Shown here piece by piece: positions 7,499 through 18,524 of a stretch of DNA of 64,000 nucleotides (within the stretch, counting starts at the first letter, position 1; each line of letters begins with the position of its first letter). The stretch is from Hyphomicrobiales bacterium (GTDB lineage Bacteria; Pseudomonadota; Alphaproteobacteria; Rhizobiales; Rhizobiaceae), in contig UEGQ01000001.1 of the NCBI GenBank assembly GCA_900466005.1, forward strand, positions 124,001 to 188,000. The letters are read 5' to 3'. The notes under the pieces are model-generated. The model saw only the letters and a program-made list of their open reading frames with translations, searched no databases and was not told the origin of the DNA. A program made the position numbers and the translations under genes.

Positions 7499-10483
7499 TC
7501 AGCCCCCCAGCGCATCTTCGAGGAATGCTTCAAGCTGTGCCAGGTGCTTAGACATCAGGCCCGTCGCCGGCGACGCCGCCGCGGGGCGCCCGGTGTAGCG
7601 GACACGCTGGTACTTGGCGTCGATGTGGGCGAGTACCCATTCGAGATACGGATCGATGAACGACCACGCACCCATGTTCTTCGGCTCTTCCTGGCACCAG
7701 ACCATCTCTGCATTCCGGAACCGCGACAGTTCGTTGATGAGCGCCTTGGCCGGGAACGGATAGAGCTGCTCGATGCGCAGGAGGTAGATGTCGTCGATGC
7801 CACGCTTTTCGCGCTCCTCGAGCAGGTCGTAGTAGACCTTGCCCGTGCACATGACGACTCGGCGGATCTTGTTGTCTTTCTGCAGCTTGATCGGGCCGTC
7901 CTTCACGACCTCGGCATCGTCCCACAGCAGACGGTGGAACGACGACTCGCCAGCCATCTCAGACAGCGACGAAACTGCACGCTTGTGGCGCAGCAACGAC
8001 TTCGGCGTCATCAGGATGAGCGGCTTGCGGAAGTCGCGCTTCATCTGCCGGCGCAGGATATGGAAGTAGTTCGCCGGAGTCGTGCAGTTGGCGACCTGCA
8101 TGTTGTCTTCCGCGCAGAGCTGCAGGAAGCGTTCCAGACGGGCGGACGAATGTTCAGGCCCCTGCCCTTCGTAGCCGTGCGGCAGAAGGCAGACGAGACC
8201 GGACATGCGGAGCCACTTGCGTTCACCGGACGAGATGAACTGGTCGAAGACGACCTGTGCACCGTTGGCGAAGTCGCCGAACTGGGCTTCCCAGAGGGTC
8301 AGTGCATTCGGGCGGGCAAGCGAGTAGCCGTATTCGAAGCCGAGCACTGCCTCTTCCGAAAGCATCGAGTTGATGACTTCGTAGCGCGCCTGGGTCGGCG
8401 ACAGATTGGCAAGCGGAATGTAGCGTTCTTCGCTCTCCTGATCGTAGAGCACCGAATGGCGCTGCGAGAACGTGCCGCGTTCACAATCCTGGCCCGAGAG
8501 GCGGATCTTGTGCCCGTCGAGGCAGAGCGATCCGAAGGCGAGCGCTTCGGCCATCGCCCAATCGATCCCTTCGCCGGTCTCGACCATTTGCGCCCGGTTG
8601 TCCATGAAGCGCTGGATGGTGCGATGCGCCTTGAAGCCTTCCGGGATCGTCGAAAGCTTGCGCCCGATCTCCTTCAGCGTCTTCATCGGCACCGAGGTCT
8701 TGCCGCGGCGTTGCTCGTCGGCGTTGTCCGCGGTCCTGAGACCCGACCAGACACCATCCAGCCAGTCTGCCTTGTTCGGCTTGTATGCCTGGCCCGCCTC
8801 GAACTCCTGCTCGAGATGGGCACGCCAGTCGGCCTTCATCTTCTCGAATTCGCCTTCGGTGATCAGTCCCTCCGCGATCAGGCGCTCTGCATAGAGCTGC
8901 ACGACCGTCTTGTGGCTGCGGATCGCCTTGTACATCTTCGGCTGGGTGAACGCCGGCTCGTCACCTTCGTTATGACCGAAGCGGCGATAACAGAACATGT
9001 CGATCACGACCGGCTTGTGGAACTTCATGCGGAACTCGGTCGCGACCTTCGCCGCGTAGACCACCGCTTCCGGATCGTCGCCGTTCACATGGAAGATCGG
9101 CGCCTCGATCATCTTCGCGACGTCGGACGGATAGGGCGACGAGCGTGAGAAGGCCGGGTTTGTGGTAAAGCCGATCTGGTTGTTGATGATGAAGTGCATG
9201 GTGCCGGCGACCCGGTGACCACGCAGGCCGGAAAGGCCGAGGATTTCCGCAACGACGCCCTGGCCAGCGAAGGCCGCGTCGCCATGCAGCAGCAACGGAA
9301 GAACCTTCGACCGCTCCCGGAGCGGGATGATGTCGCCTTCCCAGACCTTGGCGAGCTGGTCCTGCTTGGCGCGGGCCTTGCCCATGACGACCGGGTTGAC
9401 GATTTCGAGATGCGACGGGTTCGCGGTCAGCGACAGGTGCACCTTGTTGCCGTCGAATTCGCGGTCGGAGGAAGCGCCGAGGTGGTACTTGACGTCACCG
9501 GAGCCTTCGACTTCGTCGGGCTTGAAGGAACCACCCTTGAATTCGTGGAACACAGCGCGATGCGGCTTGGCCATCACGTTGGTGAGTACGTTCAGGCGTC
9601 CGCGATGCGCCATACCGAGAACAATTTCCTCGAGGCCCTCCTGACCACCACGCTTGATGATCTGTTCCAGCGCCGGGATCAGCGATTCGCCACCGTCCAG
9701 ACCGAAACGCTTCGTGCCCTTGTACTTGACGTCAATGAACTGCTCGAAGCCTTCCGCCTCGATGAGCTTGGACAGAATGGCCTTCTTGCCGTTTGCCGTG
9801 AACTCGACGCCCTTGTTCGGGCCTTCGATGCGCTCCTGGATCCAGGCCTTCTCTTCAGGGTTGGAGATGTGCATGAACTCGACGCCGAGCGTCGAGCAAT
9901 AGGTGCGCTTCAGAATATCGAGCATTTCCGGGATCGTGGCGTATTCCAGACCCAGGACGTTGTCGATGAAGATCTTGCGGCTGTAGTCGACCTCCGTGAA
10001 GCCATAAGCTGCCGGCGAGAGTTCATTGTAATCGTCGACCGGAGCAGCAAGGCCGAGCGGATCGAGACTGGCATGCAGGTGGCCGCGCATGCGATAGGCA
10101 CGGATCATCATGATGGCGCGGACGGAATCCCGCGTCGCCTGCACGATTTCGGCTTCACTGAGCGGGGTTCCTGCCGCGACAGCTTTCGCCTTGACCTTGG
10201 TTTCGATAGCCTTCTCGGCCAAGCCCCAGTTTCCGTCGAGTGCGGACACGAGCTCGCCATTGGCCGAGATCGGCCAGTTCTTGCGTTGCCAGGATGCTCC
10301 GGCTGCCGCCTTCTTCACATCTTCGGGCTTGTCGTCCAGCGCCTTGAAGAAGGACTGCCATTCAGCCGGCACGGAGGCCGGATCGTCCTCGTAACGCGCA
10401 TAAAGCTGCTCGATATAAGCTGCGTTCGATCCGTCGAGGAACGACGTGATCAGGAACTGCTCGTTGGCTTCTTGCCTTGCCAT
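7499..10483 (-). CDS. sucA: 2-oxoglutarate dehydrogenase E1 component
   Basis: The thiamine-diphosphate-dependent decarboxylase (994 residues) catalyses the first step of the 2-oxoglutarate dehydrogenase complex. The N-terminus NEQFLITSFLDGSNAAYIEQLY is the family's E2-binding arm. VLGMAHRGRLNVLTNV carries catalytic histidine, HGDAAFAGQGVV is the start of the ThDP/Mg-binding motif, and ICYRRFGHNEGDEP-like (MFCYRRFGHNEGDEPAFTQP) is the conserved loop. Start 10483 (MARQEANEQF) is preceded by GAAAGG about 11 bases away. A longer frame to 10573 would add 30 basic residues not expected in this family. It is separated from sucD by 166 bases containing a long hairpin. Confidence 0.97.
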   Translation of the reverse strand: MARQEANEQFLITSFLDGSNAAYIEQLYARYEDDPASVPAEWQSFFKALDDKPEDVKKAAAGASWQRKNWPISANGELVSALDGNWGLAEKAIETKVKAKAVAAGTPLSEAEIVQATRDSVRAIMMIRAYRMRGHLHASLDPLGLAAPVDDYNELSPAAYGFTEVDYSRKIFIDNVLGLEYATIPEMLDILKRTYCSTLGVEFMHISNPEEKAWIQERIEGPNKGVEFTANGKKAILSKLIEAEGFEQFIDVKYKGTKRFGLDGGESLIPALEQIIKRGGQEGLEEIVLGMAHRGRLNVLTNVMAKPHRAVFHEFKGGSFKPDEVEGSGDVKYHLGASSDREFDGNKVHLSLTANPSHLEIVNPVVMGKARAKQDQLAKVWEGDIIPLRERSKVLPLLLHGDAAFAGQGVVAEILGLSGLRGHRVAGTMHFIINNQIGFTTNPAFSRSSPYPSDVAKMIEAPIFHVNGDDPEAVVYAAKVATEFRMKFHKPVVIDMFCYRRFGHNEGDEPAFTQPKMYKAIRSHKTVVQLYAERLIAEGLITEGEFEKMKADWRAHLEQEFEAGQAYKPNKADWLDGVWSGLRTADNADEQRRGKTSVPMKTLKEIGRKLSTIPEGFKAHRTIQRFMDNRAQMVETGEGIDWAMAEALAFGSLCLDGHKIRLSGQDCERGTFSQRHSVLYDQESEERYIPLANLSPTQARYEVINSMLSEEAVLGFEYGYSLARPNALTLWEAQFGDFANGAQVVFDQFISSGERKWLRMSGLVCLLPHGYEGQGPEHSSARLERFLQLCAEDNMQVANCTTPANYFHILRRQMKRDFRKPLILMTPKSLLRHKRAVSSLSEMAGESSFHRLLWDDAEVVKDGPIKLQKDNKIRRVVMCTGKVYYDLLEEREKRGIDDIYLLRIEQLYPFPAKALINELSRFRNAEMVWCQEEPKNMGAWSFIDPYLEWVLAHIDAKYQRVRYTGRPAAASPATGLMSKHLAQLEAFLEDALGG

Positions 10484-10596
10484 ACTGTTCGCGGGCCTTT
10501 CACGCCCGCCTCCCACTTGTGGTGATGGCCGAAGACCGGCCCGCCGCTTTGCCACTCTCGATGCGATCCGCATTCGCAGTGGCTGAAATGCCAGAT

Positions 10597-10631
10597 CCGG
10601 GCAAAGGGATTCCTAACCTCCCTTTGCCCGG
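10597..10631 (-). other. Long perfect hairpin between sucD and sucA
   Basis: Two 13-base arms, CCGGGCAAAGGGA at 10597-10609 and TCCCTTTGCCCGG at 10619-10631, are perfectly complementary around a nine-base loop. It lies inside the suc operon, 18 bases after the sucD stop and about 114 bases before the sucA start. No T-run follows on the minus strand. It is better seen as an intercistronic processing, stability or partial-termination element than as a full terminator. Confidence 0.7.
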
Positions 10632-10649
10632 CCTTTTGTCTTAGATAGG

Positions 10650-11552
10650 TCAGCCCTTCAGAACTTCGACCAGCGTCTTGCCGAGACGTGCCGGCGAAGG
10701 CGATACCTTGATGCCGGCCGCTTCCATCGCGGCGATCTTCGATTCCGCATCGCCCTTGCCGCCGGAAACGACGGCGCCGGCGTGACCCATGGTGCGGCCC
10801 TTCGGCGCCGTGCGACCGGCGATGAAGCCGGTCATCGGCTTCTTGCGACCCTTCTTGGCTTCGTCGATCAGGAACTGGGCGGCATCCTCTTCGGCCGAGC
10901 CGCCGATTTCGCCGATCATGATGATCGAGGTCGTGGCCTCGTCAGCCAGGAACATCTCCAGCACGTCGATGAATTCCGTACCCTTGACCGGGTCGCCGCC
11001 GATGCCGACAGCCGTCGTCTGGCCGAGGCCCTCGTTCGAGGTCTGGAACACGGCTTCATAGGTCAGCGTGCCGGAACGCGAAACGATGCCGACGGAACCC
11101 TTGCGGAAGATCGAGCCCGGCATGATGCCGATCTTGCACTCTTCCGGAGTCAGGATGCCGGGGCAGTTCGGTCCGAGCAGGCGCGACTTCGACTTGTCGA
11201 GCTTGGCCTTGACCCGCACCATGTCCATGACCGGGATACCCTCGGTGATGCAGGTGATGAACGGGATCTCGGCTTCGATCGCCTCGATGATCGCGTCGGC
11301 GGCACCTGCCGGCGGAACGTAGATCACGGTCGCGTCGGCGCCGGTCTTTTCCTTGCCTTCGGCAACGGTCGCGAAGATCGGCAGGGTTTCACCCTTGGAA
11401 CCCGTCCAGGTTTCGCCACCCTTCTTCGGATGGATACCGCCAACCATCTGGGTGCCGTAGTAGGCGAGCGCCTGTTCGGTGTGGAAGGTGCCGGTCTTGC
11501 CGGTGAGGCCCTGTACGAGAACCTTGGTGTTCTTGTTTACGAGAATGGACAT
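10650..11552 (-). CDS. sucD: Succinyl-CoA ligase, alpha subunit
   Basis: The alpha subunit (300 residues) of succinyl-CoA synthetase couples succinyl-CoA to nucleoside triphosphate formation. The CoA-binding N-terminal domain contains [17 protein letters not shown] and [20 protein letters not shown] is a typical ligase segment, and the phosphorylated histidine lies in [16 protein letters not shown] near residue 250. It starts 17 bases after the sucC stop, so the two subunits should be made together. The length is normal for the family. Confidence 0.97.
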   Translation of the reverse strand: MSILVNKNTKVLVQGLTGKTGTFHTEQALAYYGTQMVGGIHPKKGGETWTGSKGETLPIFATVAEGKEKTGADATVIYVPPAGAADAIIEAIEAEIPFITCITEGIPVMDMVRVKAKLDKSKSRLLGPNCPGILTPEECKIGIMPGSIFRKGSVGIVSRSGTLTYEAVFQTSNEGLGQTTAVGIGGDPVKGTEFIDVLEMFLADEATTSIIMIGEIGGSAEEDAAQFLIDEAKKGRKKPMTGFIAGRTAPKGRTMGHAGAVVSGGKGDAESKIAAMEAAGIKVSPSPARLGKTLVEVLKG

Positions 11553-11569
11553 ATGTTCCGGTCCTTCAA

Positions 11570-12763
11570 TTAGCCGTTGATCGCCGCGACGATCTTCTTG
11601 GCAGCGTCGTCCAGATCGTCGGCCGCGGTGATCGCGAGGCCGGATTCATTCAGGAGCTTCTTGCCAAGTTCGACATTGGTGCCTTCCAGGCGCACGACGA
11701 GCGGAACCTTCAGGCCGACTTCCTTCACGGCGGCGATCACGCCTTCGGCAATGACGTCGCACTTCATGATGCCACCGAAGATGTTGACGAGGATGCCCTC
11801 GACCTTCGGGTCGGCTGTGATGATCTTGAAGGCTGCAGCCACCTTCTCCTTACCCGCACCACCACCGACGTCACAGAAGTTGGCCGGCTCGGCGCCGTAG
11901 AGCTTGATGATGTCCATCGTCGCCATGGCGAGACCGGCACCGTTGACCATGCAGCCGATGTTGCCGTCGAGCGCGACGTAAGCGAGGTCCCACTTGGAAG
12001 CCTCGATTTCCTTGGCGTCTTCCTCGGTTTCGTCGCGCAGGGCACGGACGTCGTCATGACGAAACAGCGCGTTGCCGTCAAAGGAAACCTTGGCGTCCAG
12101 GACGCGCAGATGGCCGTTCTTCATGACGATCAGCGGGTTGATCTCGAGAAGCGACATATCCTTCTCGTCGAAGGCCTTGTAAAGCGCCGGAAACAGCGAC
12201 TTCGCGTCTTCGGCCGCAGCCCCTTCGAGCTCGAGCGCCTTTGAGATCTTTGCGATATCCGAAGCGGTGACGCCGGCTTCCGGGTCGATCGCGATCGTGT
12301 GGATCTTTTCCGGCGTATCATGCGCAACCGCTTCGATGTCCATGCCGCCTTCGGTCGAAACGACGAAGGCAACGCGACCGACCGAACGGTCGACCAGCAG
12401 CGAACAGTAGAGTTCGCGGGCGATGTCGGCGCCGTCCTCGATATAGAGGCGGTTGACCTGCTTGCCGGCCTCACCGGTCTGCGCCGTCACCAGCGTGTTG
12501 CCGAGCATTTCCTTGGCATGCGCGACGACCTCGTCGATCGACTTGGCGAGGCGGACGCCGCCCTTGGCGTCGGGGCCGAGTTCCTTGAACTTGCCCTTGC
12601 CGCGACCGCCGGCATGGATCTGGCTCTTGACCACGTAGAGCGGGCCGGGAAGCTTCTTTGCGGCAGCTTCGGCTTCTTCCACCTTGAGGATGGCCACGCC
12701 TTCGGCAACCGGTGCGCCGTAGCCCTTCAGGAGAGCCTTGGCCTGGTATTCGTGAATGTTCAT
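11570..12763 (-). CDS. sucC: Succinyl-CoA ligase, beta subunit
   Basis: The beta subunit (397 residues) has the ATP-grasp fold that binds nucleotide and succinate. It starts [19 protein letters not shown], as this family does, and contains [19 protein letters not shown], which is part of the nucleotide-binding site. LLEINPLIV supplies metal-binding acidic residues, and [16 protein letters not shown] is the succinate-binding region near the C-terminus. It follows mdh by 31 bases and precedes sucD by 17 bases. Confidence 0.97.
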   Translation of the reverse strand: MNIHEYQAKALLKGYGAPVAEGVAILKVEEAEAAAKKLPGPLYVVKSQIHAGGRGKGKFKELGPDAKGGVRLAKSIDEVVAHAKEMLGNTLVTAQTGEAGKQVNRLYIEDGADIARELYCSLLVDRSVGRVAFVVSTEGGMDIEAVAHDTPEKIHTIAIDPEAGVTASDIAKISKALELEGAAAEDAKSLFPALYKAFDEKDMSLLEINPLIVMKNGHLRVLDAKVSFDGNALFRHDDVRALRDETEEDAKEIEASKWDLAYVALDGNIGCMVNGAGLAMATMDIIKLYGAEPANFCDVGGGAGKEKVAAAFKIITADPKVEGILVNIFGGIMKCDVIAEGVIAAVKEVGLKVPLVVRLEGTNVELGKKLLNESGLAITAADDLDDAAKKIVAAING

Positions 12764-12794
12764 CGTCTTGTCCCTGTTTGATGGGTCGGGGCGG

Positions 12795-13877
<1,083 letters not shown>

Positions 13878-13898
13878 TCAATCGGTTAGATCATTATT

Positions 13899-13918
13899 TT
13901 CTTACGTAAACGTAAGAA
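13899..13918. promoter_or_regulatory. Candidate operator upstream of mdh
   Basis: A perfect inverted repeat, TTCTTACGT-AA-ACGTAAGAA, lies 142 bases upstream of mdh and 17 bases beyond the zapE stop. A two-base spacer is too tight for a stable RNA hairpin and fits a binding site for a dimeric regulator. TACGTAAACGTA-like cores occur in sites of some MerR- and TetR-type regulators, but I cannot assign one. Confidence 0.45.
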
Positions 13919-13935
13919 TTTATGACCCGAGATCG

Positions 13936-15099
13936 TCACATTTGCTGACGTTGGCGCTTGTGCATGGCAAGATAGTCGGCGCTCCGCATCTCGAAGAGGC
14001 GTGAAACAGTGCGGTCGAACTCAAAGCCCTCGGTTCCCTTTCGCGCCGTCAAAAGCTCTTCCGGGGCAGCCGCGGCGGAAATGAACAGCCGCACCGAGTG
14101 GTCGTAGAGAGCGTCGATCAATATGATGAACCGCTTCGTCTCGTTTCTCTTTTCAGGGCCGAGATGCGGGACATGTTCGAGGAAGATCGTATCGAACCTC
14201 TTGGCGATCTCGAGATAGTCCGACGCGCCGAGCGGCTTTTCGCAAAGGTCTGCAAAGGTGAACCGTGCCATTCTCCCGGCGGAGCAAGGGACATGTACCG
14301 ACCGGCCACCCCTCTCAATCTCCAGCGAAGCCTCGGGTCTGCCCGCAACGAGGCTGTGCCAGGCCGCATTCATCGCCAGATCGGCACGCTCGTCGAGCGG
14401 CGTCACATAGACCGGCAGGTGCTGGTTCTTCTCCATCCGGTAGTCGGTCGGTGAGTCCAGGCTGACGACGTCGACGTGCCGTTTCAGAAGTGCGACGAAG
14501 GGAAGGAAGAGACCACGGTTGAGCCCGTCCCGGTAGAGATTGTCCGGTTCTACGTTCGACGTGGCGACAAGAATGCAGCCCCGCGAGAAGAGCTCCGTGA
14601 ATAGCCGCGACAGGATCATCGCATCGGCGATATCGGTGACGGTGAACTCGTCGAAGCAGAGCAATTCCGCTTCCTCGCGCAATGCGGCCGCCACTGGAGG
14701 AACCGGATCGGCCTGCCGCGTCTCGCCGTTCTTCAGTTTCACGCGATGGGCGTGGATACGTGCGTGGACGTCTGCCATGAACTCATGGAAATGTGCACGA
14801 CGCTTCTTCTCCACCGGGGCAAACTTGAAGAAGAGGTCCATGAGCATCGTCTTGCCGCGCCCGACACTCCCATGGACGTAGAGGCCACGTCGCGTACCGA
14901 CGGGCTTCTTCTTGCGGGCGAACATCCAGCCGAGTGCGCTCGACTTTGCCGCAGGGCGCTGCTGCCTCAGGTCAAACAGAATGTCGTCGAGAGACTGCGC
15001 CACCTCCATCTGGGCGGAATCGGCCTGCAACAGGCCGGCGGCGGCCTGCGAGCGCAAGTGCTCGCATACGCTATGCGCATAATCGGGGATGGGCTGCAT
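13936..15099 (-). CDS. zapE: ZapE/AFG1-type P-loop ATPase
   Basis: A protein of 387 residues of the AFG1/ZapE family. The Walker A motif is GSVGRGKT (residues 77-84), the Walker B motif is LLCFDEF (about 146-152), and the sensor-like segment ILVATSNVEPDNLYRDGLNR is strongly conserved in the family. Bacterial ZapE associates with the divisome, and mitochondrial Afg1 helps turnover of respiratory subunits. The position next to mdh and the suc/sdh genes is common in rhizobia. It starts at ATG 15099 and lies 50 bases after the omp19-like gene, with 178 bases to mdh, where a new promoter is expected. Confidence 0.9.
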   Translation of the reverse strand: MQPIPDYAHSVCEHLRSQAAAGLLQADSAQMEVAQSLDDILFDLRQQRPAAKSSALGWMFARKKKPVGTRRGLYVHGSVGRGKTMLMDLFFKFAPVEKKRRAHFHEFMADVHARIHAHRVKLKNGETRQADPVPPVAAALREEAELLCFDEFTVTDIADAMILSRLFTELFSRGCILVATSNVEPDNLYRDGLNRGLFLPFVALLKRHVDVVSLDSPTDYRMEKNQHLPVYVTPLDERADLAMNAAWHSLVAGRPEASLEIERGGRSVHVPCSAGRMARFTFADLCEKPLGASDYLEIAKRFDTIFLEHVPHLGPEKRNETKRFIILIDALYDHSVRLFISAAAAPEELLTARKGTEGFEFDRTVSRLFEMRSADYLAMHKRQRQQM

Positions 15100-15149
15100 C
15101 GGATGCTCCGAGCGGGAATGAGGAAGGTGGGCCCGCTCCAGAATTGGGA

Positions 15150-15674
15150 CTAACGGCTGAGGCTGACCGGCTGGCCGTTATTGGTCGTTCCGTCGAAGCG
15201 AGCGTCCGCGGTCTTGTAGAGGCGGCCGATCACATTGCCGCTACGGTCCTTGAGCACGACCTGCTTGCCCTCGACTTCCCACGATCCCATCGTGGTCAGC
15301 GGGCCGGCGCAACCGCGGGTACCACCACGAGAACCGGCGCCGAGATTGGTGAGCGTCAGGAACATATCGCAAGAGGCGCCCGCATTCGTGACGCGCCAGT
15401 TGCCGACCATCGATTCCTTGGTGACATCGAGAGCCGTCGCGGGCGCCGCGGTAGCGACCGAAGTTGGCGCGCCAGCGGGGGCCGCCGGGAACTGCGAAGG
15501 ATCAGTGGCGCCGCCGGGCGGCGGAAGCTGGCCGGACTGCACCGACGGCACGGGCTGAGCCTGCAACGGCGGCAGCGATGACGACGAGTTATCGAGACCG
15601 CTGTAAGATGTCCGCTGGCAGCCAGCAAGCGAAAGCGCAACAGCAACACCCGTCGCGGCATATTTGAATTTCAT
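15150..15674 (-). CDS. omp19: Omp19-like outer-membrane lipoprotein with protease-inhibitor (AprI/Inh) domain
   Basis: A 174-residue lipoprotein. The signal peptide ends in LSLAGC with the lipidated cysteine at residue 19. A Pro/Ser/Ala-rich linker follows (about 25-80). The C-terminal beta-barrel-type Inh domain begins [20 protein letters not shown], has a second cysteine in RGCAGPL, and ends [16 protein letters not shown]. The end and the overall layout match Brucella Omp19, an outer-membrane lipoprotein that inhibits host proteases. The same activity here is inference. Start ATG 15674 has GGGAG seven bases upstream. A promoter-like sequence lies 56-84 bases upstream. Confidence 0.85.
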   Translation of the reverse strand: MKFKYAATGVAVALSLAGCQRTSYSGLDNSSSSLPPLQAQPVPSVQSGQLPPPGGATDPSQFPAAPAGAPTSVATAAPATALDVTKESMVGNWRVTNAGASCDMFLTLTNLGAGSRGGTRGCAGPLTTMGSWEVEGKQVVLKDRSGNVIGRLYKTADARFDGTTNNGQPVSLSR

Positions 15675-15729
15675 ATCGATACTCCCGTTCTTCCGCTTCA
15701 TTGGGTCAATCGCGCAGGAACACGGCGGA

Positions 15730-15758
15730 ATTATCGCCAACGACCCTCTCAAATCAAG
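15730..15758 (-). promoter_or_regulatory. Probable housekeeping promoter of the omp19-like gene
   Basis: On the minus strand CTTGAT is followed after 17 bases by GATAAT, close to the rhizobial sigma-70 consensus. It ends 56 bases before the start codon. Confidence 0.45.
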
Positions 15759-15813
15759 TTGACACTCAAATATTACGATCCATTCGCTTCTGCAACCGGG
15801 CGTCGGCTGATGC

Positions 15814-15865
15814 CGCATACGTGAACGGGCCACACCCTTTCGGATGCGACCCGTTCACGTATGCG
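15814..15865 (-). terminator. Long perfect hairpin after sdhB
   Basis: Arms of 16 bases (CGCATACGTGAACGGG and CCCGTTCACGTATGCG) flank a 20-base loop and begin 14 bases after the sdhB stop. No T-run follows. It probably ends or protects the sdh message; the unusual arm length could also mark a dispersed repeat. Confidence 0.5.
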
Positions 15866-15879
15866 TATATCGGTGCCGA

Positions 15880-16659
15880 TCAAATGCGGCGCTCGACCAT
15901 CATCTTCTTGATCTCGGCGATCGCCTTCGCCGGATTGAGCCCCTTTGGGCAGGTCTGCGCGCAATTCATGATCGTGTGGCAACGATAGAGCCGGAAGGGA
16001 TCCTCGAGATTGTCGAGGCGCTCGCCGGTCGCTTCGTCGCGGCTGTCGATGAGCCAGCGATAGGCCTGCAGCAGGACGGCCGGTCCGAGATAGCGGTCAC
16101 CGTTCCACCAGTAGCTCGGACAGGAGGTCGAGCAGCAGGCGCAGAGAATGCACTCGTAGAGGCCGTCGAGCTTCAGACGGTCCTGGTGGCTCTGCTTCCA
16201 TTCCTTCGCCGGCGCAGGGGAAACGGTCTTCAGCCACGGCTCGATCGAACGATGCTGCGCATAGAAGTTGGTGAGATCCGGTACGAGGTCCTTGACCACC
16301 GGCATATGCGGCAACGGATAAACCTTCACCGTTCCGCCGATCTCATCCATACCCTTCGTGCAGGCAAGCGTGTTGGTGCCGTCGATGTTCATCGCGCAGG
16401 AGCCGCAGATGCCCTCGCGGCAGGAGCGGCGGAGCGTGAGCGTCGGATCTATGTTGTTCTTGATGTAAAGCAACCCATCGAGGACCATCGGGCCGCAATT
16501 GTCGACATCAATGTAATAGGTGTCAATGCGCGGGTTTTGTCCGTCGTCCGGATTCCACCGGTAGATCCGGTATTCCCGCAGGTTCTTGGCACCTTCCGGC
16601 TTCGGCCAGACCTTGCCTTCGGTGATCTGCGAGTTCTTGGGAAGAGCGAGTTCAACCAT
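15880..16659 (-). CDS. sdhB: Succinate dehydrogenase iron-sulfur subunit
   Basis: The iron-sulfur subunit (259 residues) of complex II passes electrons from SdhA to the quinone site. The 2Fe-2S ligands are in [16 protein letters not shown] plus LACTKG. The 4Fe-4S ligands are in [16 protein letters not shown], and the 3Fe-4S ligands are in [17 protein letters not shown]. It ends with [14 protein letters not shown] as in other alphaproteobacterial SdhB. It is the last gene of the sdhCDAB operon, 17 bases after sdhA, and is followed by a long hairpin. Confidence 0.97.
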   Translation of the reverse strand: MVELALPKNSQITEGKVWPKPEGAKNLREYRIYRWNPDDGQNPRIDTYYIDVDNCGPMVLDGLLYIKNNIDPTLTLRRSCREGICGSCAMNIDGTNTLACTKGMDEIGGTVKVYPLPHMPVVKDLVPDLTNFYAQHRSIEPWLKTVSPAPAKEWKQSHQDRLKLDGLYECILCACCSTSCPSYWWNGDRYLGPAVLLQAYRWLIDSRDEATGERLDNLEDPFRLYRCHTIMNCAQTCPKGLNPAKAIAEIKKMMVERRI

Positions 16660-16676
16660 GTCCTGTTCCTCTCAGA

Positions 16677-18518
16677 TCAGTAGATGCGCGCCTTCGGCGC
16701 GATCTTCTGCGGATCGATGCCGTCGGCGATGAGGTCGGTGTGGACCGGACGGTAGTCCAGCGTGACCTCGCCCGCTTCGCTCACCCATGCCAGCGTGTGC
16801 TTGCGCCAGTTGACGTCGTCGCGACCACCGAGAGGGCCTGTCGCGTAGTCCTCGCGCGCATGCGAACCGCGGCTCTCCTTGCGGGCTTCCGCACCGTGGA
16901 CGGTCGTAATCGCATTCGCCATGAGGTTGTGGAGTTCCAGCGTTTCGACCAGGTCGGAATTCCAGACCATCGAGCGGTCGGTCACCTTGACGTCCGGCAG
17001 TTCCTTCCAGATGGCCGACAGGCGACGACATCCCGACTCCAGCGATTCCTGGGTGCGGAATACGGCGGCGTCTTCCTGCATCGCGCGCTGCATCTTGTCG
17101 CGCAATACAGCGGTCGGCGTCGACCCGCTGGCGTGGCGCAAGCCATCGAAACGATCCATGATCCTGTCGCAGGCAGCCGTGTTGAGCGCTGGAACCGGCT
17201 CCGACTTGTCGATGACCTGACCGGCACGGATCGCGGCGGCACGGCCGAAGACCACGAGGTCGATCAACGAGTTCGACCCGAGGCGATTGGCGCCATGCAC
17301 AGAGGCACAGCCCGCTTCGCCAACGGCCATCAGGCCGGGCGCGATGCGTTCCGGATTCTGGCTGTCAGCATTCAGGACTTCGCCCCAATAATTCGTCGGA
17401 ATGCCGCCCATGTTGTAGTGAACGGTCGGCAGAACCGGGATCGGCTCGCGGGTCACATCGACACCGGCGAAGATCTTCGCACTCTCGGAAATGCCCGGCA
17501 GGCGCTCGTGCAGAACGGCCGGATCGAGATGATCGAGATGCAGGTAGATGTGGTCCTTGTTCTTGCCCACGCCGCGGCCTTCGCGAATTTCCAGCGTCAT
17601 GCAGCGGGATACGACGTCGCGGGACGCGAGGTCCTTCGCAGACGGTGCGTAACGCTCCATGAAGCGTTCGCCCTCGGAGTTGACGAGATAGCCGCCTTCG
17701 CCGCGTGCACCCTCGGTTATCAGGCAGCCTGCACCGTAGATGCCGGTCGGATGGAACTGCACGAACTCCATGTCCTGAAGCGGTAGGCCCGCGCGTGCGA
17801 TCATGCCGCCGCCGTCACCCGTGCAGGTATGGGCCGAGGTCGCCGAGAAGTAGGCACGGCCGTAGCCGCCGGTCGCGAGCACGACCATCTTGGCAGCGAA
17901 GCGATGGATGGTTCCGTCGTCGAGGTTCCATGCGACGACGCCGGTGCAACGGCCGTCGTCCGACATGATAAGGTCGAGCGCGAAATACTCGATGAAGAAT
18001 TCCGCATTGTTGCGAAGCGACTGGCCGTAGAGCGTGTGCAGGATCGCGTGACCGGTGCGGTCAGCTGCCGCGCAGGTACGCTGCACGGGCGGGCCTTCAC
18101 CGTAGTTCTGCATGTGGCCGCCGAACGGGCGCTGGTAGATCTTGCCTTCCTCGTTGCGCGAGAAGGGAACGCCGTAGTGCTCCAGCTCGTAGACGGCCTT
18201 CGGCGCTTCCATGGCGAGATACTGCATGGCGTCGACGTCGCCGAGCCAGTCGGAGCCCTTGACCGTGTCGTAGAGGTGCCACTGCCAGCAGTCGGGCGTC
18301 ATGTTCTGCAGCGAAGCGGCGATGCCGCCCTGAGCCGCGACCGTGTGCGACCGGGTCGGGAAGACCTTGGTGATGCAGGCCGTCTTGAAGCCCTGTTCGG
18401 CCATGCCGAGCGTCGCGCGAAGGCCGGCACCGCCGGCGCCGACTACGATCACGTCATAGGAATGATCGACGTACTTGTATGCCTTGCCGCCTTGGGCGGG
18501 AGAACTGTTCGGTGCCAT
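16677..18518 (-). CDS. sdhA: Succinate dehydrogenase flavoprotein subunit
   Basis: The catalytic subunit (613 residues) oxidises succinate to fumarate with covalently bound FAD. The FAD-binding motif is [19 protein letters not shown] near residue 25. The flavinylated histidine is in [16 protein letters not shown], and [21 protein letters not shown] is an active-site segment. [16 protein letters not shown] and [18 protein letters not shown] are family signatures. Length and start are typical. It lies six bases after sdhD and 17 before sdhB. Confidence 0.97.
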   Translation of the reverse strand: MAPNSSPAQGGKAYKYVDHSYDVIVVGAGGAGLRATLGMAEQGFKTACITKVFPTRSHTVAAQGGIAASLQNMTPDCWQWHLYDTVKGSDWLGDVDAMQYLAMEAPKAVYELEHYGVPFSRNEEGKIYQRPFGGHMQNYGEGPPVQRTCAAADRTGHAILHTLYGQSLRNNAEFFIEYFALDLIMSDDGRCTGVVAWNLDDGTIHRFAAKMVVLATGGYGRAYFSATSAHTCTGDGGGMIARAGLPLQDMEFVQFHPTGIYGAGCLITEGARGEGGYLVNSEGERFMERYAPSAKDLASRDVVSRCMTLEIREGRGVGKNKDHIYLHLDHLDPAVLHERLPGISESAKIFAGVDVTREPIPVLPTVHYNMGGIPTNYWGEVLNADSQNPERIAPGLMAVGEAGCASVHGANRLGSNSLIDLVVFGRAAAIRAGQVIDKSEPVPALNTAACDRIMDRFDGLRHASGSTPTAVLRDKMQRAMQEDAAVFRTQESLESGCRRLSAIWKELPDVKVTDRSMVWNSDLVETLELHNLMANAITTVHGAEARKESRGSHAREDYATGPLGGRDDVNWRKHTLAWVSEAGEVTLDYRPVHTDLIADGIDPQKIAPKARIY

Positions 18519-18524
18519 GATGAA

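Noticed and set aside
9194..10525. Long plus-strand frames opposite sucA, sucB and phoD
   Set aside because: Each lies wholly opposite a certain gene and shows no family motif, so they are frame shadows of high-GC coding sequence.
13899..13918. Reading the TTCTTACGT inverted repeat as the zapE terminator
   Set aside because: The two-base loop is too tight for a stable RNA hairpin and no T-run follows on the minus strand; an operator fits better.
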